Translations under genes and position numbers: made by a program
Part shown: in pieces, positions 12,301 to 21,814 of the stretch
Layout: each line of letters begins with the position of its first letter
Numbering within the stretch: the first letter of the stretch is position 1
The notes under the pieces: model-generated
What the model was told of the DNA's origin: nothing
Seen by the model: only the letters and a program-made list of their open reading frames with translations
Database searches by the model: none
Origin: Lonicera japonica
Taxonomy: Eukaryota > Streptophyta > Magnoliopsida > Dipsacales > Caprifoliaceae
DNA: 64,000 nucleotides
Reading direction: 5' to 3'
NCBI GenBank assembly: GCA_021464415.1
Contig: CM038469.1
Location: 29,133,736-29,197,735 of the forward strand

Positions 12301-15300
12301 TATGGCATGACTTTGATGTTTTTATTCTAGTTTTTGTTGAACTATTAGTATTATTAATTATTATTGTTGAACTTTGTGTTAGTTTATTATTTTATAATTT
12401 GTTATATTTTTCCGTTCTAAAAAAGTTGAGGCTTACGCCTCGTTCCGCCTCGAGGCGTACGCCTCGCCTCGGTCTAGCAAAACGCCTCGAATACGAGTCG
12501 CGAATTTTAAAACATTGATTAATTCAATCCGTCATTTCATAGCCCTTAGAGGAATATCAAAATTTGCCATCCTAGAGACTGCAACTTTAGCAATTAGGCT
12601 GTGTTAAGCATGATATTCATTGTGGCTCCTTCTCCTAACAACTTAAGCTTTTGGGAGAGATGGTTCCTAACTTGGTATCAGAAGGATTCAATCCCAAGCT
12701 AGGGTTTTTTCTTCATTGTGCCACCTCTGCTTAAAGGGTTTTTTTTCCAACTCCTTTTTGCTTCTGTAGCATTGGACTTTGTCCAACCTTTGGCCTATTC
12801 CGCTGCATCTAAAGCGAAGCTGCTGCTTCCCTTTCTTTTTTGTGCTACTCTTTAGCTTCAATCTTACTGGTGGTTTGAAGTGCTCTGTGGTGCTCTGTCC
12901 AAATGCCTCTTCTTCACCTTTGACCTCTTTGAAGCATTCCCTTAGGCTCCATTTGATGACAAGATAGAAAATGGTAGGATGGTAAGATAGAAAATGGTAG
13001 GAAAACAATGTATTTTTATGAGAAGTTGGAAAATTAGTTGAGGGATAGGGTGAGATATTCTCTTGCTTTCTTGCTTTTTGCATGGAAAAAATTTCTTTGG
13101 ATGGTGGTGAAGAAAAAATTTCCACAAGGAATAAAGGAGGATGGGGGACATTTACTCATAAAATGAGCATGAGATGAAGAGCATCTCAACACATCACTCA
13201 ACTTGATTTCCAACTTCTCACACAAATCAATTGTTTTTTCTACCATTTTCCATCTTGTTATCAGTCTATTTACCTTTACAATACTCCGGAATGTATCATG
13301 GCACCCCTCGGGCTCCATTCATACCTTCTTTTCCTATCTTCCCTTAACAAGACCCTTAGTTTCCTTTTGATGGTCTAAGGGTCCTCTTGGTGTTGACAAG
13401 TGTTTCTCGGGTAGCATTTTGTTGGTCGTATTGGGCCACTTAGTCCCGTTATCAACCTTATTTTGGGTGGATTTTGTTCCCACTTTTAGCGCATGTTGCT
13501 TTTCTTTTTACAGAATCAAGGTTACTTTTTTGGACATGCACGATTTATGCAACACATTCTTCGACAAAGCAGCAATTTATTTGAATACTTGAGGGGAGTA
13601 ATTTTTCAACAGACTTGAGGGGAGTAATTTTTCAACAAAAGAGCAGCATATTTTTTTTGATAAGAAACAAGCTTATATTGATAGAAAAATCAAGTACAAG
13701 CAAATGAGCAGCAATATTACGATGGCAAATTGATTTTGGTTTAACAGCTCCTTCGATTTGAGGGGGAGTGTCGTAAATCATAATTATTTTTTATTATTTT
13801 GGTAATCAAGTAATATTAGGCATCTTTTGTACATCCCATATGTAAAGGATCTTTTAGATTTAAACTAAAATAAGGGTTTGGCCGTGTCCCTTTTTGTCTT
13901 CTTATTTATTTTGCTTCAGCTTCGTTACCCTAATTTGTATCAACAAATATAAGTCATGGCCTCCAATTAGAGTATGCCAAAACCAATTACACTTCCAACT
14001 TGGTATCAGAGGCTGGTTGTCTGGGAAGTTCAAGCCTTGGTACCAGCATCCCCCATTTGTTAATCATGTTCATGTTTGTTATCTGCCATTTAATCCTGAT
14101 CCGGGTCATGTCTGCTTTCCCAGTACAATATGGGGTTGCACGTGAGGGAGGCGGTTAAGCATGATATTCAATGTGGTTCCTTCTCCTAAGAGCTTAAGCT
14201 TTTGGGGGAGATGGTTCCTAACAGGTTGATCTTCCTATTTTACTAATCTTTTCTGATAGTGGGACCAGTTAATGTCCATTTGTGTGTGCAAGGTACTTTG
14301 TCGAACAAGAGGTTCTTCAAGAACTCATCTTGTACTATTTATAGTTAATTGTGTTGTAATTTTTCCCTCACTGTCATATGTTTTGGTTTGTGTGACTAAC
14401 CTGGAAGTTCAAGCACAAAAATAATATGGTCAAAAGAAAACTTTAATCAGTATAACATGCACAACTAAAATGATAGTTACGAATGCAAATGATATGGAGA
14501 AGCAATGATGTGTTCGCCCAAAAAAAAAAATTGAGCTTTCCAAGTTAAAATGTTACATTGGCTACAAAGTTACATAGAGAACATCATCCCCCCATATGGT
14601 ATACAATTTCGGGTCACTAAAGGCAGTAAAGATAAGTATACCTCAATAAAGGTGTAACATATAAACAATGATATTTTTGAACCAAATCTGTAGCAAAGAT
14701 AATTGTACCTCCATCACTTCCAAACTTTTGTGAATGGAGATATGACCGAGCAAATAAATTGTTCAATTGCTTAAGCTGTGATTGAACACAAAATTAAAAT
14801 ACAGTGCCATAGAAATAAGGTTCCAAAAAAAAAGGCAACGAAACCAATATTTTTTTATTGTTGCAGAAAAAAAATAAAGGAACACAAAATTACAAAACCA
14901 AAAAAAGAAGAAGGAAAATACAGCTTGTGTAGAGGAATGGTATAAGCTAAATCCCCATGAAAAGGCATAGAAATAAGGTATCCAAAAAAAAAGGCAACGA
15001 AACTTGTTCCCTCAATATTTTTTTATTGGAAACGATAAATTTTATTGCACAGAAAAAATATACACGCGAGAGGACACCAATTCCACAGTCCGCTACAAAA
15101 CCAAAAAAAGAAGAAGGAAATTAAAAAGGGCCCTTCAGAAAAAAGTGTAAAACACCAGCTAAAGAGTGCTAGGGAAACTAAATGGGATCACAAATGCAAT
15201 CTATTCACAAACCAACCACATGAGAACAAACCCAAATCACCATATGGATTAAATGCACATAAAATTGCATTTGCAACCAATTAATTGATTAGACTTATAC

Positions 15301-15817
15301 CGCAGAAACCCTAGAAGCTAAAATCATAGGGTTTTCTTAGAAATTGGGAGTCCCACGAGATGCAAAAGAAGTATTTTCAGAACAATTGAAAGGATAGATT
15401 TTCACAGAGTACATATCAACCAAACGCACATCAAAATGCAACAGAATACCATTCATATAAACAAAGCAAACCAATTAAATTGATTAAACTTATACTACAG
15501 AAACCCTAGAAGTTACAATTATAGGGCTTTCTTAGCAATTGGGAGTCTCAAGAATTGAAAAAAAAAAAGAGGATATTAAAAAAAAACAATTAAATGGACA
15601 AATTTAAAATAGAGTACATAAGATTAACCAACCAAATGCACCTATAATTGCAACATAATGATCTTCTTCTGCATACTGAAGAAACCCTAGAAGCTACAAT
15701 TATTCGTAAAAAGATGATTATTTTTTTGAACAATTAAAAGGAGAAAGATTAAAATAGAGTAGATAAATTCTGGATTACGTTCAAGTGTACCTCGGTGAGA
15801 AGGCGCCTTAGACCCAT
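2587..15817 (-). CDS. FTSH4: Mitochondrial ATP-dependent zinc metalloprotease FTSH4 (i-AAA type), 7 coding exons
   Basis: Membrane-bound AAA+ protease of the mitochondrial inner membrane, which unfolds and degrades membrane proteins. Coding exons on the minus strand: 15817-15791, 14775-14709, 8123-7863, 6996-6751, 6373-6249, 5225-4749, 3510-2587. All have GT/AG ends and matching phases, giving about 708 residues with no internal stop; the family is about 700-720. Visible in order: a basic, Arg/Ser-rich N-terminus fitting a mitochondrial presequence, one membrane segment (about 173-192), Walker A GPPGTGKT (259-266), Walker B with DE at 318-319, the second region of homology ending RPGRFDR, the zinc site HEGGH (478-482), and an alanine-rich tail ending KGIAPVGS. 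A single membrane span fits the i-AAA class, and the sequence is FTSH4-like by recognition. The start was chosen by splice phase. Oddity: intron 2 is about 6.6 kb because a hAT transposon and an LTR element have inserted there. Confidence 0.93.
3665..3871. mobile_element. Stowaway-like MITE in FTSH4 intron 6
   Basis: Imperfect inverted ends of the type ctccgacctcccaaattaag... and ...cttaattggggacaaaacgag are flanked by TA on both sides. The ends match the common plant Stowaway pattern (ctccctccgtcccaaattaagag). About 207 bp, non-coding. Confidence 0.7.
4418..4605. mobile_element. Second Stowaway-like MITE in FTSH4 intron 6
   Basis: Begins ctccctccatcccaaattaa and ends with the inverted form aattagggacggagagag, with TA on each side. 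About 188 bp. It contains a short internal tandem (catgataggaaacaagttt twice). It is related to, but clearly diverged from, the element at 3665-3871. Confidence 0.78.
5330..5722. mobile_element. Nested MITE-like inverted repeats in FTSH4 intron 5
   Basis: The outer ends gcgtttgactggcaaag and the inverted ctatcaaacacacccta face each other. Inside, about 5393-5560, a second pair faces inward (ggtaggtttgattgcc and ggcaatcaaacacc). These are typical of hAT or Harbinger MITEs whose ends carry a GTTTGATTG motif. Target duplications could not be fixed. Confidence 0.45.
5857..6125. mobile_element. MITE-like element in FTSH4 intron 5
   Basis: Ends ggctgcgtttagg (5857) and the inverted ctgaacgcagcc (near 6110-6121) face each other about 265 bp apart, followed by further short internal complementarity (ggataac / gttatcc). 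No clean target-site duplication is visible, so the class is left open. Confidence 0.5.
7282..7422 (+). mobile_element. tRNA-derived SINE in FTSH4 intron 3
   Basis: A head with an A-box-like tagcccaaatggtaaaa and a B-box-like ggtctctagttcaatttcc is followed by a short body and an A-rich tail. It is flanked by an imperfect 13-bp direct repeat, aaagttacaaaat (7269-7281) and aaagttgcacaat (7423-7435), 11 of 13 identical. The decayed boxes suggest an old insertion. Confidence 0.65.
8338..8500. promoter_or_regulatory. Left subterminal GC-rich motif array of the hAT element
   Basis: Clustered cgactcgtacgagtcg palindromes and gagtcg/gaggcg hexamers lie directly inside the left end. The matching array with cgcctcgaggcgtacgcctcg lies at 12428-12500 inside the right end. 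Short subterminal repeats are where hAT transposases bind, so this role is inferred from position and density. Confidence 0.65.
8640..9432. repeat. CT-rich and T-tract repeats in the hAT leader
   Basis: 8640-8765 is a run of cgatcgtctctctctccac-type repeats. From about 8810 to 9432, several loose units carry a T tract, an acaattgattacttaatatt block and ttattgttatataagagtacattgga, repeating about every 110-150 bp. This is non-coding leader of the transposon, upstream of the transposase start. Confidence 0.65.
9444..12206 (+). CDS. hAT transposase, 5 exons, apparently intact
   Basis: Excises and reinserts the hAT element. Exons 9444-10487, 10571-11255, 11347-11465, 11570-11903 and 12010-12206 have GT/AG ends and matching phases, giving about 792 residues without a stop. 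Order of parts: a BED-type zinc finger (about 15-60, C-x2-C ... H), the RNase H-like core with SDGWKD and VTDNASNYK carrying the expected acidic residues, the [15 protein letters not shown] motif, and the C-terminal hAT dimerisation region with [13 protein letters not shown] (catalytic Glu region). An acidic tail rich in Glu/Asp follows. I started at ATG 9444 rather than the in-frame GTG just upstream. The acidic last two exons could be alternative, as they are less conserved in the family. Confidence 0.88.
12954..13263. mobile_element. MITE-like inverted repeat
   Basis: tgatgacaagatagaaaatggtag at 12954-12977 is the imperfect complement of 13240-13263. The left arm is partly duplicated (aagatagaaaatggtagga twice). 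It lies inside the 12602-14223 LTR element. No target duplication is evident. Confidence 0.45.
13769..14000 (+). mobile_element. Nested copia-type LTR with polypurine tract and primer-binding site
   Basis: A purine tract, tttgagggggag, immediately precedes TGTCGTAAATC. About 232 bp later, ccaac is followed by TTGGTATCAGAGGC, a tRNA-Met primer-binding site. A purine tract on one side and a primer site on the other bracket what looks like one LTR shared by two neighbouring internal regions, as in a tandem or recombined element. No coding sequence remains. Confidence 0.5.
14709..14775 (-). CDS. FTSH4: FTSH4 coding exon 2 (presequence, 67 bp)
   Basis: An open 67-bp exon between a ...TTCAATCACAG acceptor and a GTACAATT donor. 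It encodes [22 protein letters not shown] plus one base. That base joins TG at the start of exon 3, continuing [18 protein letters not shown]. Phase and the Ser/Arg character of a presequence both fit. Confidence 0.78.
15791..15817 (-). CDS. FTSH4: FTSH4 coding exon 1 (start codon, 9 codons)
   Basis: The minus strand reads ATG then eight codons (MGLRRLLTE) followed by a GTACAC donor. The pattern M-x-x-R-R-x-x-T matches the N-terminus expected for FTSH4, and the phase-0 end fits exon 2. It is the only plausible start on this side of intron 2. Donor quality is modest (GTAC rather than GTAA). Confidence 0.75.
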
Positions 15818-16300
15818 TATCTTCAAAAGAGACCGAGAATTGGATCTTTTTCGCTCTCTCTCTAAAAATTGAACTTTTTTTGACCTTTCTATCTCTAAAA
15901 CTACGTGTTTATGTACACACGTATGTTATGTATGTGTGAATTATTGTGTGGTTCCGTATTTATCAATGGTGACTGAAGATCGACAATGGCGAACGGTGTG
16001 TGAGAGAGAACAAAGATGAAAAGGAAAATAAATTTAGTTAATATGTGTGAAAAAATAGAAAATAAGGTGAGAGATGGAGTATATATCATCCATCCTTCAA
16101 TGTTTTTGGTGGATTTTTTCCAAGAAAAAAGAAAAACTTAAAAAATAAAGATATCACCTCTATCACTCAACTTATTTTCCATTTTTCACCAAAACTAACT
16201 CAATTTATTCTCCTTTTACCTTGCAATCAAACGGAGCCGTATATTACGGTTAATGCCTAGAGTAAGAATAGTTTACACTTTAACCCCCAACCCCCTCGCC
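15818..16300 (-). promoter_or_regulatory. FTSH4 5' UTR and presumed promoter region
   Basis: On the minus strand, the sequence before the start codon is CT/GA-rich (gagagagagcgaaaaagatcc at about 15850-15870), as is common in plant leaders. No convincing TATA box is seen, so the promoter is placed by position only. Near 16210-16240 a cttgcaatcaaacggagcc string resembles one end of a MITE. Confidence 0.4.
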
Positions 16301-17153
16301 CCACCCAAAAAAATAAAAATAAAAATAAAAAAACCATTAATGAGATTATATAAACCTAGCTTTCAGAGCACTTCCAATGTTTGTGCAACGGATTGAATAA
16401 ATAAATTGTATAAAAAATGATGTTATATATCATAAGTATATAATTAGTTTATTGTATGAAAAGTTATTGTAATAAATACAGGACAGAGCTATTGACACAT
16501 TCAATATTTGTCTGTAACATTCTTATATTGACTCGATGCAATAGAACAAAATATGTGTACATTGATTATGTGTAATAAGGTCGAATATGTGCATATTACT
16601 CGGTACAATAAGGTCGAATTAGTGTATTTTTTTTGTTACTAACAATAATTCGATCATATTGCACCGAGTAAATTATCACATATTCGGTCATTTTGCACCG
16701 AGTCAATGTAATGAGTGTTACTAAAAGATATAGGATGTGTTAATAACCCCACCCTAAATAAATTGATTTGCGTGCATGTCTTTAAATAATTTTGTGTACA
16801 TTACAAATTATAAAAAGTAAATCTTGTAAAATCAATTTTAGGTTTACCTATCTTAAAATTAAACATGATAAAATAACACCCGATACTGTAACACGATACG
16901 AACCGATATGATGTAATTAGTTAATGAGTGAAACCTTAATAGTTTCAGGTCATATTGGTGCTGATTCGATCAATTAACGAGTTGTTTAGTTAATATACAT
17001 TAAGACGATAATAACATGTTACAACCCGTTAATAATATATATAGTTGTATAATATTATATATTTACATGTATATATGATATTTTTAGTATAAATGTATAG
17101 TATTACACTTATATTTATTTGTTAATTTAATGTGAGCTTACAATAGATGCATA

Positions 17154-17185
<32 letters not shown>

Positions 17186-17615
17186 CAAACACATTTTTTG
17201 TTATATATGTACTCAATGGGTCATATTGAGTCGATCATATTGGGTAATTCATTAAAACTCAAAATAATAACACCCAAAATACGATAGCACTCGATAAAAA
17301 TCCACCTGTTTAGACCTAAAACAATAACACCCGAAACACAATAAAAACATACGCAAACACAATCCGAATTGACCCATTGCCAGGTCTACCTAAAATAGTA
17401 ATTAGTTTTTTTTCCATTATCTTTCTCTATATGTATTGATTTTAAAACATAAACTTTTAATTTAATATAAATTATCTAACTACATATTTCATTTCCATTA
17501 TTGTATTTTTATTAAAAAGAAATTTAATTTAAACCTTTTTTAGTTATTAGTAGGCTGGTAATAGGTAGGGTTGCGAGTGGATCGGCAAGATCCGAACCAA
17601 ACATGTTTAAAAGTA
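16300..17615. other. AT-rich intergenic DNA
   Basis: No ORF or recognisable element. Contains a TA microsatellite at about 17157-17184 and short internal repeats of an attcggtc...ttgcaccgagt type around 16550-16710. Confidence 0.5.
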
Positions 17616-18607
17616 GAGTAAATACCATCAATGGTTACTAAACTATTACCAAATTCTACCAATAGTCACCAAACTTTATTTAGTTACAATCAAGTCATTA
17701 AACTTTTAAAAAGTAGTACCAATGACCACTCCATCAAATCCCACTATTAATTTTTTGCAAAACCATTATCACGCGAAATTTTAAGGGTATTTTAGTTTTT
17801 TTTTTCTCTTTTCTCTATTCCCTTTTTCCTTTTCTTTTATTTTATTTTCTTTCTTCATCTTCTTCTTCTTCCGTCCACACCCCTCATCGCCACTGCCACT
17901 GACGACTCACCCCCCACCCCTCATCACTATCGCCGCCGCCACTGACGACATTCTCCATATTCAATTCTTACCAAGTACCAATTAACCTAAATTTAAACCA
18001 TCCAAAAACCACCTAATCAACCTCTCTACAAGCCCCAAAACAACACTGCCACACTCACTGATATACTCCTCCTCTGATTTCTTCACTTCCACTGGTGAAC
18101 TAACTTATCTCGAATACGAATTTTGAAGGTCTATCTTATAAATTAAAGGAAGGTCCATCTCTGAAATTAAATCAAACTCATTAGGATTTTGGAATTTTTA
18201 AGCAATTGGTGGAGAGGATGGTGATGGTCGGAGCAATGTTGGAGAAATAAATGGTGGCGGCGGTTGTGATGGAAGCTATGAGAGTGGTGAGTGACAGCAA
18301 TCTAGGAGGTGAACAGGGCCAATGTGCGATGGTGGTGAAAAAGAGATATGGTTCTGGTGGTGAACGGTGGTGGCTGGGAGTTGAGGGAGGTTAGGGAAAA
18401 AGAAGAAGAAATAAAAGAAAAGGAAAAATGAATAAGAAAAAAAAAGACTTAAATGCCCCTTCTATATCGCACATGACAATAACTGTGGGATTTGATGGAG
18501 TGGCCATTGATAATATTTTTTAAAAGTTTAATGGCTCGATTGTAACTAAATAAAGTTCAGTGACTATTGGTAAAATTTGGCAATAGTTCAGTGGCCTGGT
18601 ATTTAAT
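17616..18607. mobile_element. Mutator-like non-autonomous element with long inverted ends
   Basis: About 150 bp at the left (taaataccatcaatggttac...caaatcccac) returns inverted at the right (...ggtatttaa). The pair is flanked by a perfect 10-bp direct repeat, TTTAAAAGTA, at 17606-17615 and 18608-18617. Long inverted ends plus a 9-10 bp duplication are the mark of Mutator-like elements. The interior has CT-rich and gccgccaccactgacgac-type low-complexity sequence and no ORF. One-ended relatives occur at 25137-25330 and 33205-33395. Confidence 0.8.
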
Positions 18608-18617
18608 TTTAAAAGTA

Positions 18618-19705
18618 TGCATAACTTGAACCCTTCTTAACCTGACTCGAGGCGGTCTTACGTTGGAAAATTTGAAAATTCCTGATTAATTGTTCTTTGA
18701 TTTATAAGTGAAAATTTTAAAAACGACATGATAATACCATACAAATTTGATTCAAGAATTTGTGTTTATGTTTAGAATTTTTAACATGAAGTGTGTTCAT
18801 ATTCAAATTTTGAAACAAAATTGACATGAAATTGGAGATATGTTGTGCTAATTGTGAATTGGGTCTTATCATGCTTATTAGGACCCTATGTTGTGTTAAT
18901 CGTATATTGTCAAGTTAATTGCATCATTTCGTGTATAATTAAAGAAAACAATCTTTTTTACTCGTGGTATAATATTTTTATTATGACCTAAAGCTGCAAT
19001 GATGCATGTCATCTCGTGTTGTGTATTCGGAGAGTTGTGTTTATGTTTCTTAATAATAATACAACATCATGTCGTCTCGTATTAGGTATAAACATGATAA
19101 AAAAACCTGAATTATAATAGATTTCTAATTAATTCTAATTAATGTGCTTAATTTAATTCTAATTATTCGTCCCGAATTAAAATAGATTTTTAAATCACCA
19201 TTATTATAACGTGTGTTTTATTTCTAATATTTTAATTATTTTTAAAATAAAGGAATGACCTTTTGTAATCACCATAATTGGGGATACAAGCGGTACCTAT
19301 TTTTATTTACATTAGTTTTAAAGAAAGAATTATGATAATTTTGAATTTGTTTATATAGTATAGATGAATATTAAAAATATAATTAGATACTTTTTATCTA
19401 TGTCCATGGTGGTGGATTATATTTCATTGGGATTTATTATTACTGATTATTTGCTTGTTTGAGTTAGTTTAATTAGATTAGTTTCTTACTTAAGATAATT
19501 TAAAAATGAAAATTTAAAACGGTTTTAACCTAGATTCCTAAACTATTGGATTTTAACAAACCTTCATATTTTTAAGGTATTAATTTGAATTTGGATAGAC
19601 TCCTACTTACTCACTATACTAATTTAATTATTTTACATAGAAGTAGGATTTTTATGCATTTAAGTGCAGAATAAAATAACAATAAATTAATTCTACAAAT
19701 CCCCC
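18618..19705. other. AT-rich intergenic DNA
   Basis: Nothing coding; short attaattctaatt-type repeats around 19120-19160. Confidence 0.5.
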
Positions 19706-19712
19706 TTAAAGC

Positions 19713-20680
19713 AATGAGTCTGAAAGTGATTGTAAATATGAGTATGAGAGTGAAACAAAAACTGATGTAGCCAGTTTAGATAATGTTAATGATGGACAAG
19801 ATGAGGAACTAATTGAAGTGGGAAAGTAATGTATTGATAGGAAGGATATAAGAATAATCCAAATGAAATATGCATGAGAGGCATGCAAATGAAATATGGA
19901 ATATGCCATAAGTATGGTCATAAAAAGAAGACATGTAGGGGTCCACCTAACGTAAGTATCATATAACAAAATTTATTTTATTTATAAAAAAAATCCTTTT
20001 TCAAAACAAACTGCTTATAACTAATATATCCATCTTATATGCTATTTTAAGTGAGCCAACCAAGAAGGAAAAACAGTAGCCAATCAATATGGAATCAAGG
20101 GAGTAAGAGAAGCAATTTAACTCAATCTCAATCCACTGCCAAGCCTCCAAAACTGCCAGTAAGTCCAGTAGTTGTGATTGTTATGTTAAATCAACAATTG
20201 TGTTTCTAACAATTTGATAATTTATATACTAATATGTTGTGAAACTTTATTAGGCAAAGAGAAAAGAAAAGGTACCTAATGGCTATGGAGTTTATATATC
20301 TCTTGATAATGGCAATACATTTGTAAGGTATGTTTATAAACTGTGGTTGTTTATCATATAATTTAGTGTAATAGTTAGAACACTTATCGTACAAATAGTT
20401 AATGGACAAATGCCAGGTTATGGTGGACCACCAGTCCAACTAAACAACAACCCAGGTTAATCATGTGGATTAAGAGCAATGTCAACATCTTCCCCATCTA
20501 AGAGAATGAAGACATCTATGCCAACTGAACCAATTCAAACAAGCAAGAAAACACCACCAAGGATAGTACAATCACTACAATAGCAAACAATATAAGGTCA
20601 AATACTCTAACAAATGGACTAGTTACAACTAATATAAAGGCAAAGACATTTGGTTTAAAGAATAGAGGATGATATGGATG
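19713..20680 (+). pseudogene. Decayed MULE (MuDR-type) transposase remnant
   Basis: 19713-19829 reads as an acidic stretch (NESESDCKYEYESETKTD...) of the kind found in the N-terminal part of plant MuDR transposases. 19889-19950 reads MKYGICHKYGHKKKTCRGPPN, a CCHC zinc knuckle whose first cysteine appears replaced by tyrosine, ending at a GTAAGT donor. 20255-20330 reads KRKEKVPNGYGVYISLDNG. Stops separate the parts and the catalytic core is missing, so this is an internally deleted remnant. The assignment rests on the knuckle style and the acidic block. Confidence 0.4.
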
Positions 20681-20689
20681 TGTCACGCC

Positions 20690-21810
20690 CCTAATTATGG
20701 ATGCTTAAATTAGAGACGCAATGTACCAGTAACACTATATGTTTATTATAATTATAGATTTTTATTGCGTAACATATAATAAGGAAATTACATAATGGTT
20801 AAGGTTCAATATTTAGAAAATAAAATATTACATCTCATAATATATAAAATATTAAGTCTTTTTTAATAATAGTTGAATTATGTATATAATAACTTTTATT
20901 CTTATTTAGTGCTATTGCTCATGCCCTTCTATCCGTTATGCTCTCTTCCCAACACTCATTATTGGAGTCATTAGGGGCTACTTGTAATATAAAAATAAAA
21001 TAAAGGTAAGATTCACAAGCCCGTTAGTACTAAATGTCTAAATTTAAAAGTTAAATGGTGCTGCCAAGATTTTTATATATTTAATTTATAAGTAGCCAAT
21101 GATATAAGATATTTAGATCCTTTGAAATACAATGAATAGATATAAAATAAGAATTTAGTTTATATGCAACCCCTTTCCCAAATCAGTACAATTTTATCCC
21201 GTTACGGGCCACATATTTTTCACTTTTCAATCAAAGATTAGCCAATAAGGAATTAGTTTTGAACAACACTGGTATTCAGCTCGCCATCCAATTATCCCTG
21301 AAATGGTACAGGTCACTGAGAAAAAAGGTTGTCACATTTATCTTTTTGCTTCCATCTATTTTATTTATACATATTTATATAGATTAAATACATATATAAG
21401 TATACGTATATTTAAAAATCAAGTGTACAGTAGCCAATGTTATAAATGAACAAGTTTACTCATATATATGTATATATATAACTGACATACATAAAGTCTC
21501 ACAATATTTTTTTATTTTTATCAATTTATGGTATCTTTTATTTATACTTCCACCTAATCATTTCTTGAGTACCTTTCTTTTTGGATACATAATTATAATT
21601 TTAAATGTTTAAGTATAAAATTTAAGTTTTCAAATGCAAATAAGAGTAAAAGCCTTTGATATAAATATAGTACTAAGTACATATAGCATATTTAAGTTTA
21701 TAAATATAGAACTATAGTGGCTTCAATCTATATGTAGAGAAATTCAACACACACCAAAAACAAATTATTGGTTAAAATACTTAAATCAATGCCACATATA
21801 CACATATATA
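20690..21810. other. AT-rich intergenic DNA
   Basis: No gene seen. It begins with a gtcacgcccctaattatgg string that resembles an LTR terminus, but no partner was found. Confidence 0.4.
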
Positions 21811-21814
21811 TATA

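Larger units (their letters stand above)
8322..12517 (+). mobile_element. Complete hAT DNA transposon inserted in FTSH4 intron 2
   Basis: Perfect 13-bp terminal inverted repeats, CAATGTTTTAAAA at 8322-8334 and its complement at 12505-12517, are flanked by a perfect 8-bp target duplication ATTAATTC (8314-8321 and 12518-12525), the hAT signature. The 4196-bp body carries a spliced, uninterrupted transposase frame on the strand opposite to FTSH4. GC-rich arrays of gagtcg/gaggcg motifs lie just inside both ends and are probably the transposase-binding sites. Perfect ends, perfect duplication and an open frame point to a young, possibly still autonomous copy. Confidence 0.93.
12602..14223 (+). mobile_element. 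Small non-autonomous copia-type LTR element with about 71-bp LTRs
   Basis: A block starting TGTTAAGCATGATATTC and ending ttttgggagagatggttcctaac lies at 12602-12672 and recurs at 14153-14223 with few changes. The left copy is followed by TGGTATCAGA, a primer-binding site for initiator tRNA-Met, and the right copy is preceded by a purine tract (gtgagggaggcg). Flanks ggctg / ggttg look like a decayed 5-bp duplication. No gag or pol is present. It lies in FTSH4 intron 2, antisense to the gene. LTRs this short are at the very low end for TRIM elements, so these could be LTR fragments. Confidence 0.6.
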
